DNA from: Janthinobacterium saanense
GTDB taxonomy: Bacteria > Pseudomonadota > Gammaproteobacteria > Burkholderiales > Burkholderiaceae_D
Assembly (NCBI RefSeq): GCF_014200675.1
Contig: NZ_JACHCI010000006.1
Span: 1 to 64,000, forward strand
DNA: 64,000 nt
Reading direction: 5' to 3'
A program made the translations under genes and the position numbers. Of the stretch, positions 28,110 through 36,511 are shown piece by piece. The notes below the pieces were generated by a model, which saw only the letters and a program-made list of their open reading frames with translations, was not told the DNA's origin and did not search any database. Position 1 is the stretch's first letter. Each line of letters begins with the position of its first letter.

Positions 28110-28715
28110 TTAACGTGGAAAGTGCGGCGGCGGAACGGTGCGCCATACCGGCGGCATATCGGGCATCACGAAACGGCTGCAATCGTGGCCAGGGGGAGTC
28201 GAACGCTTGAGCAAGTGGTAGTGCGTGGCAATACGCTGCACGATCCGTTCGATATCGGGCAGGTATTGGGGATTCGATTTCAGGTCGCCGCTGGCCAGGG
28301 TGTAGCCGGAGAAATCGACATACAGGCCAGGACCGGTAATTTGCGCGGGCAGCCCGTCGGGATGACGCGTCATGATGATGGGAATGATCAAATGACTGGG
28401 CAGCTCATACCAGACGCGGCGTTCCTGTTCGATCAGCTGCATGGCGGCGAACTCGCGCCGCGTGTAGCCATGCGCCTCGTATTTGGGCGTGTACAGCACG
28501 ATCATGCACACGCTTTCACACATGGCGCGCGCCACGCGCCGGTCCAGGTCGTCGCCGCCGCCCAGTTGTTCACTATCGATGAACAGGGCGTCTTCGCGGT
28601 CCAGGTGTGGTTCCAGATAGCAAGCCAGCGCCTCGATCAAGTCATTCTTGAACTTGTTCATGTAAGCATACTGTCCATGCGCATAGCTCAAGAAACAGCC
28701 GTAGCGGATATCCAT
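28110..28715 (-). CDS. TIR-domain protein (FxsC-like)
   Basis: 201 aa from the ATG at 28715, supported by AGGAGG 7 nt upstream. The TIR fold opens with CFLSYAHGQYAYMNKFKNDL. It has LFIDSEQLGGGDDLDRRVAR in the BB-loop/alpha-C region, then CMIVLYTPKYE and YTRREFAAM, where Glu88 is at the position of the NADase catalytic Glu in active TIR domains. The C-terminus (about 130-201) is unassigned. The partner gene directly downstream encodes a KGGTGRT-TPR ATPase. It could act as an NAD-cleaving effector or as a scaffold; the sequence does not decide this. Confidence 0.85.
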   Translation of the reverse strand: MDIRYGCFLSYAHGQYAYMNKFKNDLIEALACYLEPHLDREDALFIDSEQLGGGDDLDRRVARAMCESVCMIVLYTPKYEAHGYTRREFAAMQLIEQERRVWYELPSHLIIPIIMTRHPDGLPAQITGPGLYVDFSGYTLASGDLKSNPQYLPDIERIVQRIATHYHLLKRSTPPGHDCSRFVMPDMPPVWRTVPPPHFPR

Positions 28716-28809
28716 GGCATCCCCTCCTGTTTCCCGTGCCACTCTCGCCATTGCCACATGCTGATATGGCAAGACATGAATCCACTCTAAACCGCTGAGC
28801 ACGCGCCCA

Positions 28810-28825
28810 TTTGCGCTGGCGCAAA
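28810..28825. promoter_or_regulatory. Palindrome upstream of the TIR/ATPase operon
   Basis: TTTGCGCTGGCGCAAA: 7-bp arms with a 2-bp centre, 95 bp before the TIR start codon in an otherwise featureless 160-bp gap. A protein-binding site or small hairpin is possible; no promoter boxes are convincing. Confidence 0.4.
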
Positions 28826-28876
28826 GATGCCTCTGGCGTCGCAGACACCAGCACCATGCTGTCTTATGGAGTCAGG

Positions 28877-28914
28877 AAAAGAAAAATGGCTGGCGCAACT
28901 ACGCCAGCCATTTT
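28877..28914 (-). terminator. Terminator of the dinG-family helicase gene
   Basis: A 13-bp stem (28883-28895 with 28902-28914) around a 6-nt loop, followed on the minus strand by TTTTTCTTTTCC. It begins 2 bp past the helicase stop and insulates the TIR operon from upstream transcription. Confidence 0.92.
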
Positions 28915-28916
28915 GA

Positions 28917-30959
28917 TCAGCCCGCCTTGGGCGGCAGGTTGCGGAAGAACTCCACCACTTCGGCCGTATCGCGCGTGCGCTTGAACGGCGGCAGGCTTTG
29001 CCAGATGCGTTTGCCGTAAGGCTTGGAAATAATGCGCGGGTCGCAAATCATCAGCACGCCACGGTCGCCCTCGTCGCGTATCAAACGGCCGGCGCCCTGC
29101 TTCAGGTTAATGATCGCTTCCGGCAAAGAATGATGCATGAAGCCATTCTTGCCCTGCTTTTCCATCACTTCGATGCGTGCCGCCAGCACCGGATCGTCGG
29201 GCGGCGCGAACGGCAGCTTGTCGATGATCACCAGCGACAGCGCGTCGCCGCGCACATCGACGCCTTCCCAGAAGCTCTGGCTGCCGATCAGCACGCCATT
29301 GCCGGCTGCGCGGAACTGGTCCAGCAATTCGGTGCGGCCCCGGTCGCCCTGCACGAACAGCGGAAAATTCAGGCCGCGCTGCTTGAATTCTTCCGTCAGG
29401 CGCTCGGCGGCCCGCTTGACGGCGCGCAAGGTGGTGCACAGGAAAAAGGTGCGTCCACCGGCCGCCTCGATAATCGGCAAGGCGCAATCGATGACGGCGT
29501 CCGTGTAGCCCATGGAATTGGGCTGCGGTAAATTCTGCGGCACGAACAGCAAGCCTTGCTCGGCATAGTCGAATGGCGATGGCCAGGTGTGCGACGGTTC
29601 GCCCTCCAGGCCCATCTGTTCCGAAAAATGCTTGAAGTCGTTTTTGACGGCCAGCGTGGCGGACGTGAAAATCCAGCTGCGCGGCGAGCCTTCGCGCTGA
29701 TTGTTGAAGATCGGTGCGATCGACAGCGGGGTCTTGTGCAATTGCAAGGAACTGGAAAACGCTTCCACCCAGAACACGGCTTCTTCGCCGACGGCCACCT
29801 TGGCCTTGGGGTCGAATTTCCAGCTGCTCAGCTGCTGCGCCAGCTCCACGCCACGCACCCGAACCTGTTCCAGCGTTTCGGCCCGTTCCGCCTGGCTTTC
29901 CAGCACGGCCACCATGCCGTCGAGCTCATCCTTGAGCGTTTCCAGCGCGGGGAAGAAGTCGCTCGAGGCAGCGATTTGCGGCAGCGACAGGCGCACGATA
30001 TCTTGCGGGAAGGTCAAACGCAGGTCGCGCGCGGCTTTTTCCACCACCGTCACGGTCTTGGCCCAGTCGATGCCGCGCGCATGCGCCAGGCCTTCGGCCA
30101 GCACGTCGCGGCATAGTTCCAGGATTTGCGAGGTCGAGACTGTATTGCCAAAGAACAGGGTCGCCGTATCGGGCAGCTGGTGCGCCTCATCGAAGATGAT
30201 GGTGTTGGCCGACGGCAGCAACTCGGCCACGCCCGTGTCTTTCAGGGCCACGTCGGCAAAGAACAGATGGTGGTTGACCACCACCACGTCCGCCTGCTGG
30301 GCTTCCTTGCGGGCCTTCATGACGAAACAGTCCTGGTAGTACTGGCACTCGGCGCCCATGCAGGTGTCGCGCGTGGACGTCACCAGATTCCAGATCATGG
30401 CGTTCTCTGGCACCTTGGCCAGTTCGGCCTTGTCGCCCGTATTGGTCATTTTCAGGAAACGCGAAATCTCGCGCAAATGGCCCACGTCGTCGCGCGAGGT
30501 CATGCGGCCGTTTTGCAAAGTGCGTTCCAGATGGTAATGGCACAGATAGTTCGAACGGCCCTTCAGCAGGGCTACCGAGACGGGCGCCTGCAAGGCGGCG
30601 CGCACGGTCGGTATGTCACGCAGGAACAATTGATCCTGCAAGTTCTTGGTTCCCGTCGAGACGATGGTCTTGCCGCCCCACATCAGGGCCGGCACCAGAT
30701 AAGCAAAAGTCTTGCCCGTGCCCGTGCCCGCCTCGGCCATCAAGGTGGTCTGGCCATCGATGGCGTTGGCAATCGCCTTGGCCATTTCAGTCTGCGAACG
30801 GCGTGGCTTGTAGCTGCCCACGGCAGGACCCAGCGGGCCGCCGGCGCCGAACAGGCGCTCGATATCGGCATCGTGCTTGCCCGGCACCGCCATGGCCTCG
30901 GCGGGTACGTCGGCAGCGATGCTGTCTTGGTTAGCAGGCAATAAATTGTGATCGGTCAA
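28917..30959 (-). CDS. DinG/YoaA-family Fe-S ATP-dependent DNA helicase
   Basis: Superfamily 2 XPD-like 5'-3' helicase, 680 aa. Walker A is AEAGTGTGKTFAYL and the Walker B box DEAHQL. Four cysteines between them (NYLC, TCMGAEC, QDC) match the XPD-type iron-sulfur cluster. C-terminal motifs include FWEGVDVRGDALSLVIIDKLPF and QGAGRLIRD. The frame begins with TTG at 30959 and no clear ribosome site; an ATG at 30893 (MAVPGKHDAD) is an equally good start. It ends in a strong terminator. Confidence 0.92.
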   Translation of the reverse strand: MTDHNLLPANQDSIAADVPAEAMAVPGKHDADIERLFGAGGPLGPAVGSYKPRRSQTEMAKAIANAIDGQTTLMAEAGTGTGKTFAYLVPALMWGGKTIVSTGTKNLQDQLFLRDIPTVRAALQAPVSVALLKGRSNYLCHYHLERTLQNGRMTSRDDVGHLREISRFLKMTNTGDKAELAKVPENAMIWNLVTSTRDTCMGAECQYYQDCFVMKARKEAQQADVVVVNHHLFFADVALKDTGVAELLPSANTIIFDEAHQLPDTATLFFGNTVSTSQILELCRDVLAEGLAHARGIDWAKTVTVVEKAARDLRLTFPQDIVRLSLPQIAASSDFFPALETLKDELDGMVAVLESQAERAETLEQVRVRGVELAQQLSSWKFDPKAKVAVGEEAVFWVEAFSSSLQLHKTPLSIAPIFNNQREGSPRSWIFTSATLAVKNDFKHFSEQMGLEGEPSHTWPSPFDYAEQGLLFVPQNLPQPNSMGYTDAVIDCALPIIEAAGGRTFFLCTTLRAVKRAAERLTEEFKQRGLNFPLFVQGDRGRTELLDQFRAAGNGVLIGSQSFWEGVDVRGDALSLVIIDKLPFAPPDDPVLAARIEVMEKQGKNGFMHHSLPEAIINLKQGAGRLIRDEGDRGVLMICDPRIISKPYGKRIWQSLPPFKRTRDTAEVVEFFRNLPPKAG

Positions 30960-31004
30960 AATATACTTTATTAAATTACTGAAGCTGGGCGCTGCTGGCG
31001 CCCT

Positions 31005-31205
31005 TCAGGCTGGAACATCGGGCACCAATTGCATTTTAAGCAAGGTGATATGGTCTTTCAATTGCAATTTGCGCTTTTTCAGGCGCCGCAATTGCAGCTC
31101 ATCATGATGGCCATCGAGTATCAGCAGCTCGATCACCGCATCGAGGTCACGGTGTTCAACGTCGAGTTCAATCAGGCGCCGCTGTATATGCTGTGCATCA
31201 CTCAT
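31005..31205 (-). CDS. DUF465 (YdcH) family protein
   Basis: 66-aa helical protein from the ATG at 31205 (MSDAQHIQRRLIELDVEHRD). The family signature is the Lys/Arg-rich core QLRRLKKRKLQLKDHI followed by a short tail. YdcH-like proteins are small coiled-coil polypeptides of unknown function, common in proteobacteria. It lies 45 bp upstream of the helicase gene and may be co-transcribed with it. Confidence 0.85.
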   Translation of the reverse strand: MSDAQHIQRRLIELDVEHRDLDAVIELLILDGHHDELQLRRLKKRKLQLKDHITLLKMQLVPDVPA

Positions 31206-31340
31206 GTATTGCGTTCCAGACAGTGTTTGGGGGAACCGGCACGCAGATACAAGTGCGCGCGCGGTGATGGCATAGTTTAACCCGCCACGCGAACGAGGGC
31301 ACGCCATTTCAGGCCTGCCCTGGTCCAGACGAAGGTTCGT

Positions 31341-32060
31341 TTACTGGCCGGAAGGATCAAAAGGTATCGGTGTGGCCGGTGGCGCGCTGCTGCTGGCGGC
31401 CGCAGCGGCAGCCGCCTTGGCCGCTTCCGCCTGGCGCTCGGCCAGACGCTGGGCCACGCGCTTCTGGCGCTCGATGGCTTCAGCTTGCTTTCGGGCAAAA
31501 TCAGCCTCGCGCGCTGCGCGCAGCGGTGCGTCTGCCGCTTCCTGGGCGGCCTGCTTTTTCACCTTCGCATCATGCTCGGCCTGGCGTTGTTCCAGGCTCA
31601 TGCCGGCCGGCTTGGGCGGCGCAGGCTCGGGCGCCACCACTTTCACCGCCTTGGGCGTGGCAGCGTTGCGCTTCTCTGCATCGATCCGTGCATCTTCCTG
31701 TGTCCTGGCCAGCTCCACGTCGCGCAGGCGCACGGACTCGGCGCGCTTGAAGTGATTGGCTTCGGCTTCGACGGCGCGCAGCCGCACCAGGATCAAGCGG
31801 CGCTTTTCCTTGGCCTGGTCCAGGCAGTCGGAGACGAAAAACCTGGCGTAGCAGACTTGCTCGCGATCCAGGAATTCTTTCTCTGCCGCCGCACGCTCGT
31901 TGCTTGCCGCCAGCAGCTTGGCGTCCGCCTCTACCACGCTATGCGTGGCGGCCACTTGCGGCGCGCCCACCACATCGAGCGCAGCTACGCCCTGGTGCGC
32001 GCAGGCAGACAAGGCCAGGACCAGCCCCAGCTTGGATATCGACTTTGCCATTATCTTCAT
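31341..32060 (-). CDS. Putative lipoprotein with charged coiled-coil region
   Basis: 239 aa from the ATG at 32060 (MKIMAKSISKLGLVLALSAC); an ATG at 32051 is also possible. The signal ends in a lipobox-like LSAC. The rest is Ala/Arg/Glu-rich, likely helical (ASNERAAAEKEFLDREQVCY; QEAADAPLRAAREADFARKQ), ending in a Pro/Ser tail. One Cys pair (QVCYARFFVSDC) resembles small periplasmic coiled-coil proteins. No function assigned. It starts 10 bp after zapE and is probably co-transcribed. Confidence 0.75.
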   Translation of the reverse strand: MKIMAKSISKLGLVLALSACAHQGVAALDVVGAPQVAATHSVVEADAKLLAASNERAAAEKEFLDREQVCYARFFVSDCLDQAKEKRRLILVRLRAVEAEANHFKRAESVRLRDVELARTQEDARIDAEKRNAATPKAVKVVAPEPAPPKPAGMSLEQRQAEHDAKVKKQAAQEAADAPLRAAREADFARKQAEAIERQKRVAQRLAERQAEAAKAAAAAAASSSAPPATPIPFDPSGQ

Positions 32061-32070
32061 TATGCCTGCC

Positions 32071-33168
32071 TCAAACGATCGCATCGGCCGCGCCGCGCTG
32101 TTCTTTTTCCATGTATTCGCGCGATTGCATTTCCACGATGCGCGATACGGTACGGTGAAACTCATTGGCCAGCATGCCATTGGTGTATAGCTCTTCTGGC
32201 GCCACTTCGGCTGACATGATCAGCTTAACCTTTTGATCATAGAATACATCGATCAGCCAGGTAAAGCGGCGCGCCTCGGAAGATTGTGCAGCCGACATCG
32301 CCGGTATCCCGGACAATATCACTGTATGGAAGCGGCTGGCGATTTCCAGGTAATCATTTTGCGAACGGGGGCCGCCGCACAGGGTGGCGAAATCAAACCA
32401 GATGATACCGCCGGCGCGGCGCAGGCAGTGGATTTCACGCGCCTCGATGCGGATGCGCCCCTCGTCGTCGGCCGTCTCGGCAATGCGCGCGTACGCGTCG
32501 CGCAAGGCCTTGTCGGTGGCGGCGCCCAGCGGGGTGTAGTAACTGTCGACCTGTTCCAGCGCGCGGCCACGGTAATCGACGCCGGCGTCGACATTCATCA
32601 CATCGAGCTTATCTTTCAGCAGGGCGATGGTCGGCAGCATGCGGTCACGGTGCAAGCCGTCTGGATACAGCAGGTCGGGATCATAATTGGAGGTCATGAT
32701 GAAGGACACGCCATTGTCGAACAGGGCCGACAGCAGGTTGTACAGGATCATCGCATCGGCGATGTCCGAGACGTGGAATTCATCGAAACAAATCAAACGG
32801 TATTTCTTGGCGATGCGCCTGGCCACGTCATCGAGCGGATTGGCCACGCCCTTCAATTCATCGAGCTGCTGGTGCACGCCGCGCATGAATTCATGGAAGT
32901 GCAATCGCGTCTTGCGCACCACGGGCACCACGGAATAAAAACTGTCCATCAGGAACGACTTGCCGCGCCCTACCCCACCCCACATATACACGCCCTTGGG
33001 CACGGCGGGACGGCTGATCAGACGGCGCAAGGTGCTCGAACGCTGGCTTTTATAGGCCACCCATTCGTCGTAGCACAGTTGCAGGCGGTCGACGGCGCGG
33101 CGCTGCGCGGCATCGGCCTTGAAATCGCGCTGCTGCAACGCGTTCTGGTAAAACTCTTCTACATTCAT
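32071..33168 (-). CDS. zapE: Cell division protein ZapE (AFG1-family ATPase)
   Basis: 365 aa from the ATG at 33168 (MNVEEFYQNALQQRDF). Walker A is GVYMWGGVGRGKSFLMDSFY and Walker B is RLICFDEFHVSD. In E. coli ZapE associates with the division machinery under low oxygen and destabilises FtsZ polymers. The C-terminal SSEARRFTWLIDVFYDQKVK segment is conserved in the AFG1/LACE1 family. The upstream TTG at 33204 is not needed. It lies between lpdA and a lipoprotein gene. Confidence 0.93.
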   Translation of the reverse strand: MNVEEFYQNALQQRDFKADAAQRRAVDRLQLCYDEWVAYKSQRSSTLRRLISRPAVPKGVYMWGGVGRGKSFLMDSFYSVVPVVRKTRLHFHEFMRGVHQQLDELKGVANPLDDVARRIAKKYRLICFDEFHVSDIADAMILYNLLSALFDNGVSFIMTSNYDPDLLYPDGLHRDRMLPTIALLKDKLDVMNVDAGVDYRGRALEQVDSYYTPLGAATDKALRDAYARIAETADDEGRIRIEAREIHCLRRAGGIIWFDFATLCGGPRSQNDYLEIASRFHTVILSGIPAMSAAQSSEARRFTWLIDVFYDQKVKLIMSAEVAPEELYTNGMLANEFHRTVSRIVEMQSREYMEKEQRGAADAIV

Positions 33169-33188
33169 GGGCTTCGCTTCAACGCACA

Positions 33189-33220
33189 GGGGCGCTGGCG
33201 GCAAAAACCGCGAGCGCCCC
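33189..33220 (-). terminator. Intercistronic hairpin between lpdA and zapE
   Basis: GGGGCGCT (33189-33196) pairs with AGCGCCCC (33213-33220), and an inner GCGG/CCGC stem follows after a mismatch. It starts 18 bp past the lpdA stop. There is no T-run, so it is more likely an attenuator or 3' stabiliser than a full terminator. Confidence 0.4.
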
Positions 33221-33237
33221 TGCAGGACTAACTACAA

Positions 33238-34668
33238 TTAAAAGTTCAAGGTACGCTTGTCAACGGCCAGTGCCGCTTCCTTGGTCGCTTCCGACAGGGA
33301 TGGGTGAGCATGGCAGATGCGCGCGATGTCTTCCGCCGACGCCTTGAATTCCATCGCCACCACGGCTTCGGAAATCAGCTCGGAAGCCATCGGGCCCACG
33401 ATATGCACGCCCAGGATTTCATCGGTGACCGCATCGGCCAGGAATTTCACCATGCCCGAGGTATCGCCCAGTGCACGCGCACGGCCATTGGCCAGGAACG
33501 GGAAGGAGCCTGCCTTGTAAGCGATGCCTTCCGCTTTCAGGGTTTGCTCGGTCTTGCCGACCCACGCGATTTCCGGGGAAGTATAAATTACCCAGGGAAT
33601 CGTGTTGAAGTTGGTGTGACCATGCTGGCCAGCGATACGCTCGGCCACGGCAACGCCTTCTTCTTCCGCCTTGTGCGCCAGCATCGGGCCGCGCACCACG
33701 TCGCCCACTGCCCAGACGTTCGGCAGGTTGGTCTTGCAATCGCCGTCGACGGCGATGAAGCCGCGCTCGTCCAGTTGCAGGCCGACCTTGTCCGCACCCA
33801 GGCCATTCGTGTTCGGCGTACGCCCGATCGAAATGATCAGTTTGTCGAACACGGCTTTTTGCGCTTCGCCCTTGGCATCGACGAATTCAACGCTGACGTC
33901 GTTTTTGCCTGGGGTGATGGCGCCGATCTTGCAACCGAGGTTGATCTTCAAGCCTTGCTTGGTGAACAATTTCGACGCTTCCTTGGCGATCTGCTCATCG
34001 ACCGCGCCCAGGAAGACCGGCAGGCCTTCGAGCACGGTGACGTCGGAACCCAGGCGGCGCCATACACTGCCCATTTCCAGGCCGATCACGCCAGCACCGA
34101 TCACGCCCAGCTTGGCTGGTACGGCGTCGATCGCCAGTGCGCCGGTGTTCGACAGGATCAGTTTCTCGTCGAATGGTGCGCCTGGCAGTTCGCGTGCGTT
34201 CGAACCGGTCGCGATGATGACGTGCTTGGACGTCAGCGTTTCGCTGGCGGCGCCCGTCACGCTGATTTCATAGGTGCCGGCAGCGGCAGCAGCGAAAGCG
34301 GCGCGGCCGTGGAAGAAGGCGATCTTGTTTTTCTTGAACAGGTACAGGATACCGTCGTTGTTTTGCTTGACGACCGTATCTTTACGCTTGAGCATCTGGC
34401 CCAGGTTCAGTTTCAGGCCGGCGACATCGATGCCGTGCTCGGCGAAGCTGTGGCCTGCGTGTTCGAAATGCTCGGACGATTGCAGCAGCGCTTTCGATGG
34501 GATGCAACCCACGTTGGTGCAGGTACCGCCAGGCGCGGCGCCGCCCTTGGCGTTCGACCATTCGTCGACGCAAGCGACGGAGAAGCCCAGCTGTGCTGCG
34601 CGGATGGCGGCGATGTAGCCGCCAGGGCCCGCACCGATGACAACGACGTCAAATTGTTTAGTACTCAT
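33238..34668 (-). CDS. lpdA: Dihydrolipoyl dehydrogenase (E3 of 2-oxoglutarate dehydrogenase)
   Basis: FAD enzyme that reoxidises the lipoyl groups of the E2 component; 476 aa. FAD-binding GAGPGGYIAAIRAAQLG, redox-active disulfide GTCTNVGCIPSKALL, NAD-binding GAGVIGLEMGSVW, and C-terminal HAHPSLSE with the active-site His-Glu pair are all present. Fourth gene of sucA-sucB-pspC-lpdA. Its 5' end overlaps the small PspC-domain gene by 11 bp, which implies translational coupling. Confidence 0.96.
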   Translation of the reverse strand: MSTKQFDVVVIGAGPGGYIAAIRAAQLGFSVACVDEWSNAKGGAAPGGTCTNVGCIPSKALLQSSEHFEHAGHSFAEHGIDVAGLKLNLGQMLKRKDTVVKQNNDGILYLFKKNKIAFFHGRAAFAAAAAGTYEISVTGAASETLTSKHVIIATGSNARELPGAPFDEKLILSNTGALAIDAVPAKLGVIGAGVIGLEMGSVWRRLGSDVTVLEGLPVFLGAVDEQIAKEASKLFTKQGLKINLGCKIGAITPGKNDVSVEFVDAKGEAQKAVFDKLIISIGRTPNTNGLGADKVGLQLDERGFIAVDGDCKTNLPNVWAVGDVVRGPMLAHKAEEEGVAVAERIAGQHGHTNFNTIPWVIYTSPEIAWVGKTEQTLKAEGIAYKAGSFPFLANGRARALGDTSGMVKFLADAVTDEILGVHIVGPMASELISEAVVAMEFKASAEDIARICHAHPSLSEATKEAALAVDKRTLNF

Positions 34669-35041
34669 TTTTTGTTATTCCAATCTCTTCGTCCGGGACG
34701 AAAATCCACAATAGAAGGTAAATCACCACGCCGAAGCCGAAGGTCAGTGTAAACAGGACGAAGACCAGGCGCCAGATCCACGCTTCCATGCCGGAAGCGC
34801 GGCCCAGGCCACCGCACACGCCGCCTAGCCAGCGGTCGTTGCGCGAACGGCGCAGGCGGTTAAATTCCTGCACCAGATCATTCGTCGGGCTGGACGCCGC
34901 ATCGGCGTCCGGGCTGGTGCCCGGCTTGTCCAGGTTGATGCCGCCCAGGAGCTTGGCCTTGGCTTGCGCAAATTCAGCATCGCTTAATGCGCCAGCCAGG
35001 TGCAAGTCGTGCAGTCGCTTGATTTCTTCAGAGACGTTCAT
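34658..35041 (-). CDS. PspC-domain membrane protein
   Basis: 127 aa. A short SHOCT-like N-terminus (MNVSEEIKRLHDLHLAGALS with DAEFAQAKAKLLGG) precedes a PspC domain: RNDRWLGGVCGGLGRASGME, then one long hydrophobic stretch (about 90-115) and the family ending IFVPDEE. In Psp systems PspC senses membrane stress, but no pspA, pspB or pspF is near. It sits inside the 2-oxoglutarate dehydrogenase operon and overlaps lpdA by 11 bp. Confidence 0.85.
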   Translation of the reverse strand: MNVSEEIKRLHDLHLAGALSDAEFAQAKAKLLGGINLDKPGTSPDADAASSPTNDLVQEFNRLRRSRNDRWLGGVCGGLGRASGMEAWIWRLVFVLFTLTFGFGVVIYLLLWIFVPDEEIGITKNEY

Positions 35042-35113
35042 GGGAATCCTCTTGTGTGATGAGATCAGCCAGCTGCGTCTTCTGGCACGGGGTACAACGG
35101 TACTGCCTACACT

Positions 35114-35135
35114 GCCCCGGCGGCTAGGCCGGGGC
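35114..35135 (-). terminator. Intercistronic hairpin between sucB and pspC
   Basis: An 8-bp GC stem (35114-35121 with 35128-35135) and 6-nt loop, 8 bp past the sucB stop, without a T-run. Likely a partial attenuator or RNase barrier. Confidence 0.4.
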
Positions 35136-35143
35136 GTTCGCTA

Positions 35144-36400
35144 TTACAGGTCCAGCAACAGACGTGCCGGATCTTCCAGCGCTTCTTTCATTGCGACCAG
35201 GCCCAGTACGGCTTCGCGGCCGTCGATGATGCGGTGATCGTAGGACATCGCCAGGTAGTTCATCGGACGCACCACGATCTGGCCGTTCTCAACGACTGCA
35301 CGGTCCTTGGTCGCATGCACGCCCAGGATAGCCGATTGCGGCGGGTTGATGATCGGGGTCGACAGCATGGAGCCGAAGGTGCCGCCGTTCGAGATCGAGA
35401 AGGTGCCGCCGGTCAGGTCGTCCAGGGTCAGCTTGCCGTCCTTGGCTTTCGCGCCGAATTCACCGATTTTTTTCTCGATGTCGGCGATCGACAGCTGGTC
35501 GGCGTTGCGGATGATAGGCACCACCAGGCCGCGTGGCGAACCGACAGCGATACCGATGTCGAAGTAGCCATGGTACACGATGTCATTGCCGTCAACCGAG
35601 GCGTTGATGATCGGGTATTTTTTCAGGGCAGCGACAGCAGCCTTGACGAAGAAGGACATGAAGCCCAGCTTGACGCCGTGCTCTTTTTCGAACTTGTCTT
35701 TGTATTTGTTGCGCAGATCGATGACCGGCTGCATGTTCACTTCATTGAACGTGGTCAGGATGGCGTTGGTCGATTGCGATTGCAGCAGACGCTCGGCGAT
35801 ACGGGCGCGCAGGCGGCTCATCGGCACGCGCTCTTCCGGACGGTCGCCCAGGCTGGCAGCGGCTGGGGTAGCGACTTGTTGCAGTGCTGGCTTGGCAGCA
35901 ACTGGCGCCAAAGGAGCAACAGCAGGCTTGGCGGAAGCGGCCAGGGCGTCGCCCTTGGTCACGCGGCCATCTTTGCCCGAACCGGCGACGTCGCCAGCGG
36001 ACAGGCCTTTTTCGGACAGGATCTTGGCGGCAGCAGGCATCGCCACGTCGCCTTTGGTCGCGGCAGCTGGCGCCGATGCGGTAGCGGTGTCTTGTGCAGC
36101 AGCGGCCAGGGCTGGCGCAGGAACAGCCGATACTTCCATCGGGCTGACTTTGGCCGTGCCGTCGGTATCGATGATGGCGATGACTTCGCCGGCAACCACG
36201 GTAGCGCCGTCAGCCTTGATGATCTGGACGATCACGCCAGCAACTGGCGCCGGCAGTTCCAGGACCACTTTGTCGGTTTCGATATCGATCATGTTTTCGT
36301 CGCGCGCCACTGGCTCGCCGACTTTTTTATGCCATGCCAGCAGGGTTGCTTCTGCAACCGATTCCGACAACTGGGGAACTTTGACTTCGATTTGTGCCAT
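35144..36400 (-). CDS. sucB: Dihydrolipoyllysine-residue succinyltransferase (E2 of 2-oxoglutarate dehydrogenase)
   Basis: 418 aa. The N-terminal lipoyl domain carries the lipoylated Lys in [13 protein letters not shown] (about residue 43). An Ala/Pro linker leads to the peripheral-subunit-binding domain ([20 protein letters not shown]). The catalytic acyltransferase domain ends with [14 protein letters not shown], containing the active-site His and Asp. It lies 111 bp after sucA, with a terminator-like hairpin between. Confidence 0.97.
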   Translation of the reverse strand: MAQIEVKVPQLSESVAEATLLAWHKKVGEPVARDENMIDIETDKVVLELPAPVAGVIVQIIKADGATVVAGEVIAIIDTDGTAKVSPMEVSAVPAPALAAAAQDTATASAPAAATKGDVAMPAAAKILSEKGLSAGDVAGSGKDGRVTKGDALAASAKPAVAPLAPVAAKPALQQVATPAAASLGDRPEERVPMSRLRARIAERLLQSQSTNAILTTFNEVNMQPVIDLRNKYKDKFEKEHGVKLGFMSFFVKAAVAALKKYPIINASVDGNDIVYHGYFDIGIAVGSPRGLVVPIIRNADQLSIADIEKKIGEFGAKAKDGKLTLDDLTGGTFSISNGGTFGSMLSTPIINPPQSAILGVHATKDRAVVENGQIVVRPMNYLAMSYDHRIIDGREAVLGLVAMKEALEDPARLLLDL

Positions 36401-36473
36401 GTAAAACTCCGTTTATTTTGTTATTGCGGCGCCGCCTCTGCGTAGCAGTGGCAGCGCTCCGTGCATGGTGGTC

Positions 36474-36496
36474 AAAAGCCGCGCAGTGAGCGCGGC
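36474..36496 (-). terminator. Attenuator-like hairpin between sucA and sucB
   Basis: A 7-bp stem (36478-36484 with 36490-36496) and 5-nt loop, followed on the minus strand by TTTT. It lies 16 bp past the sucA stop. It probably ends part of the transcripts and lowers E2/E3 relative to E1. Confidence 0.5.
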
Positions 36497-36511
36497 CTCT
36501 TTGATTCTTAC

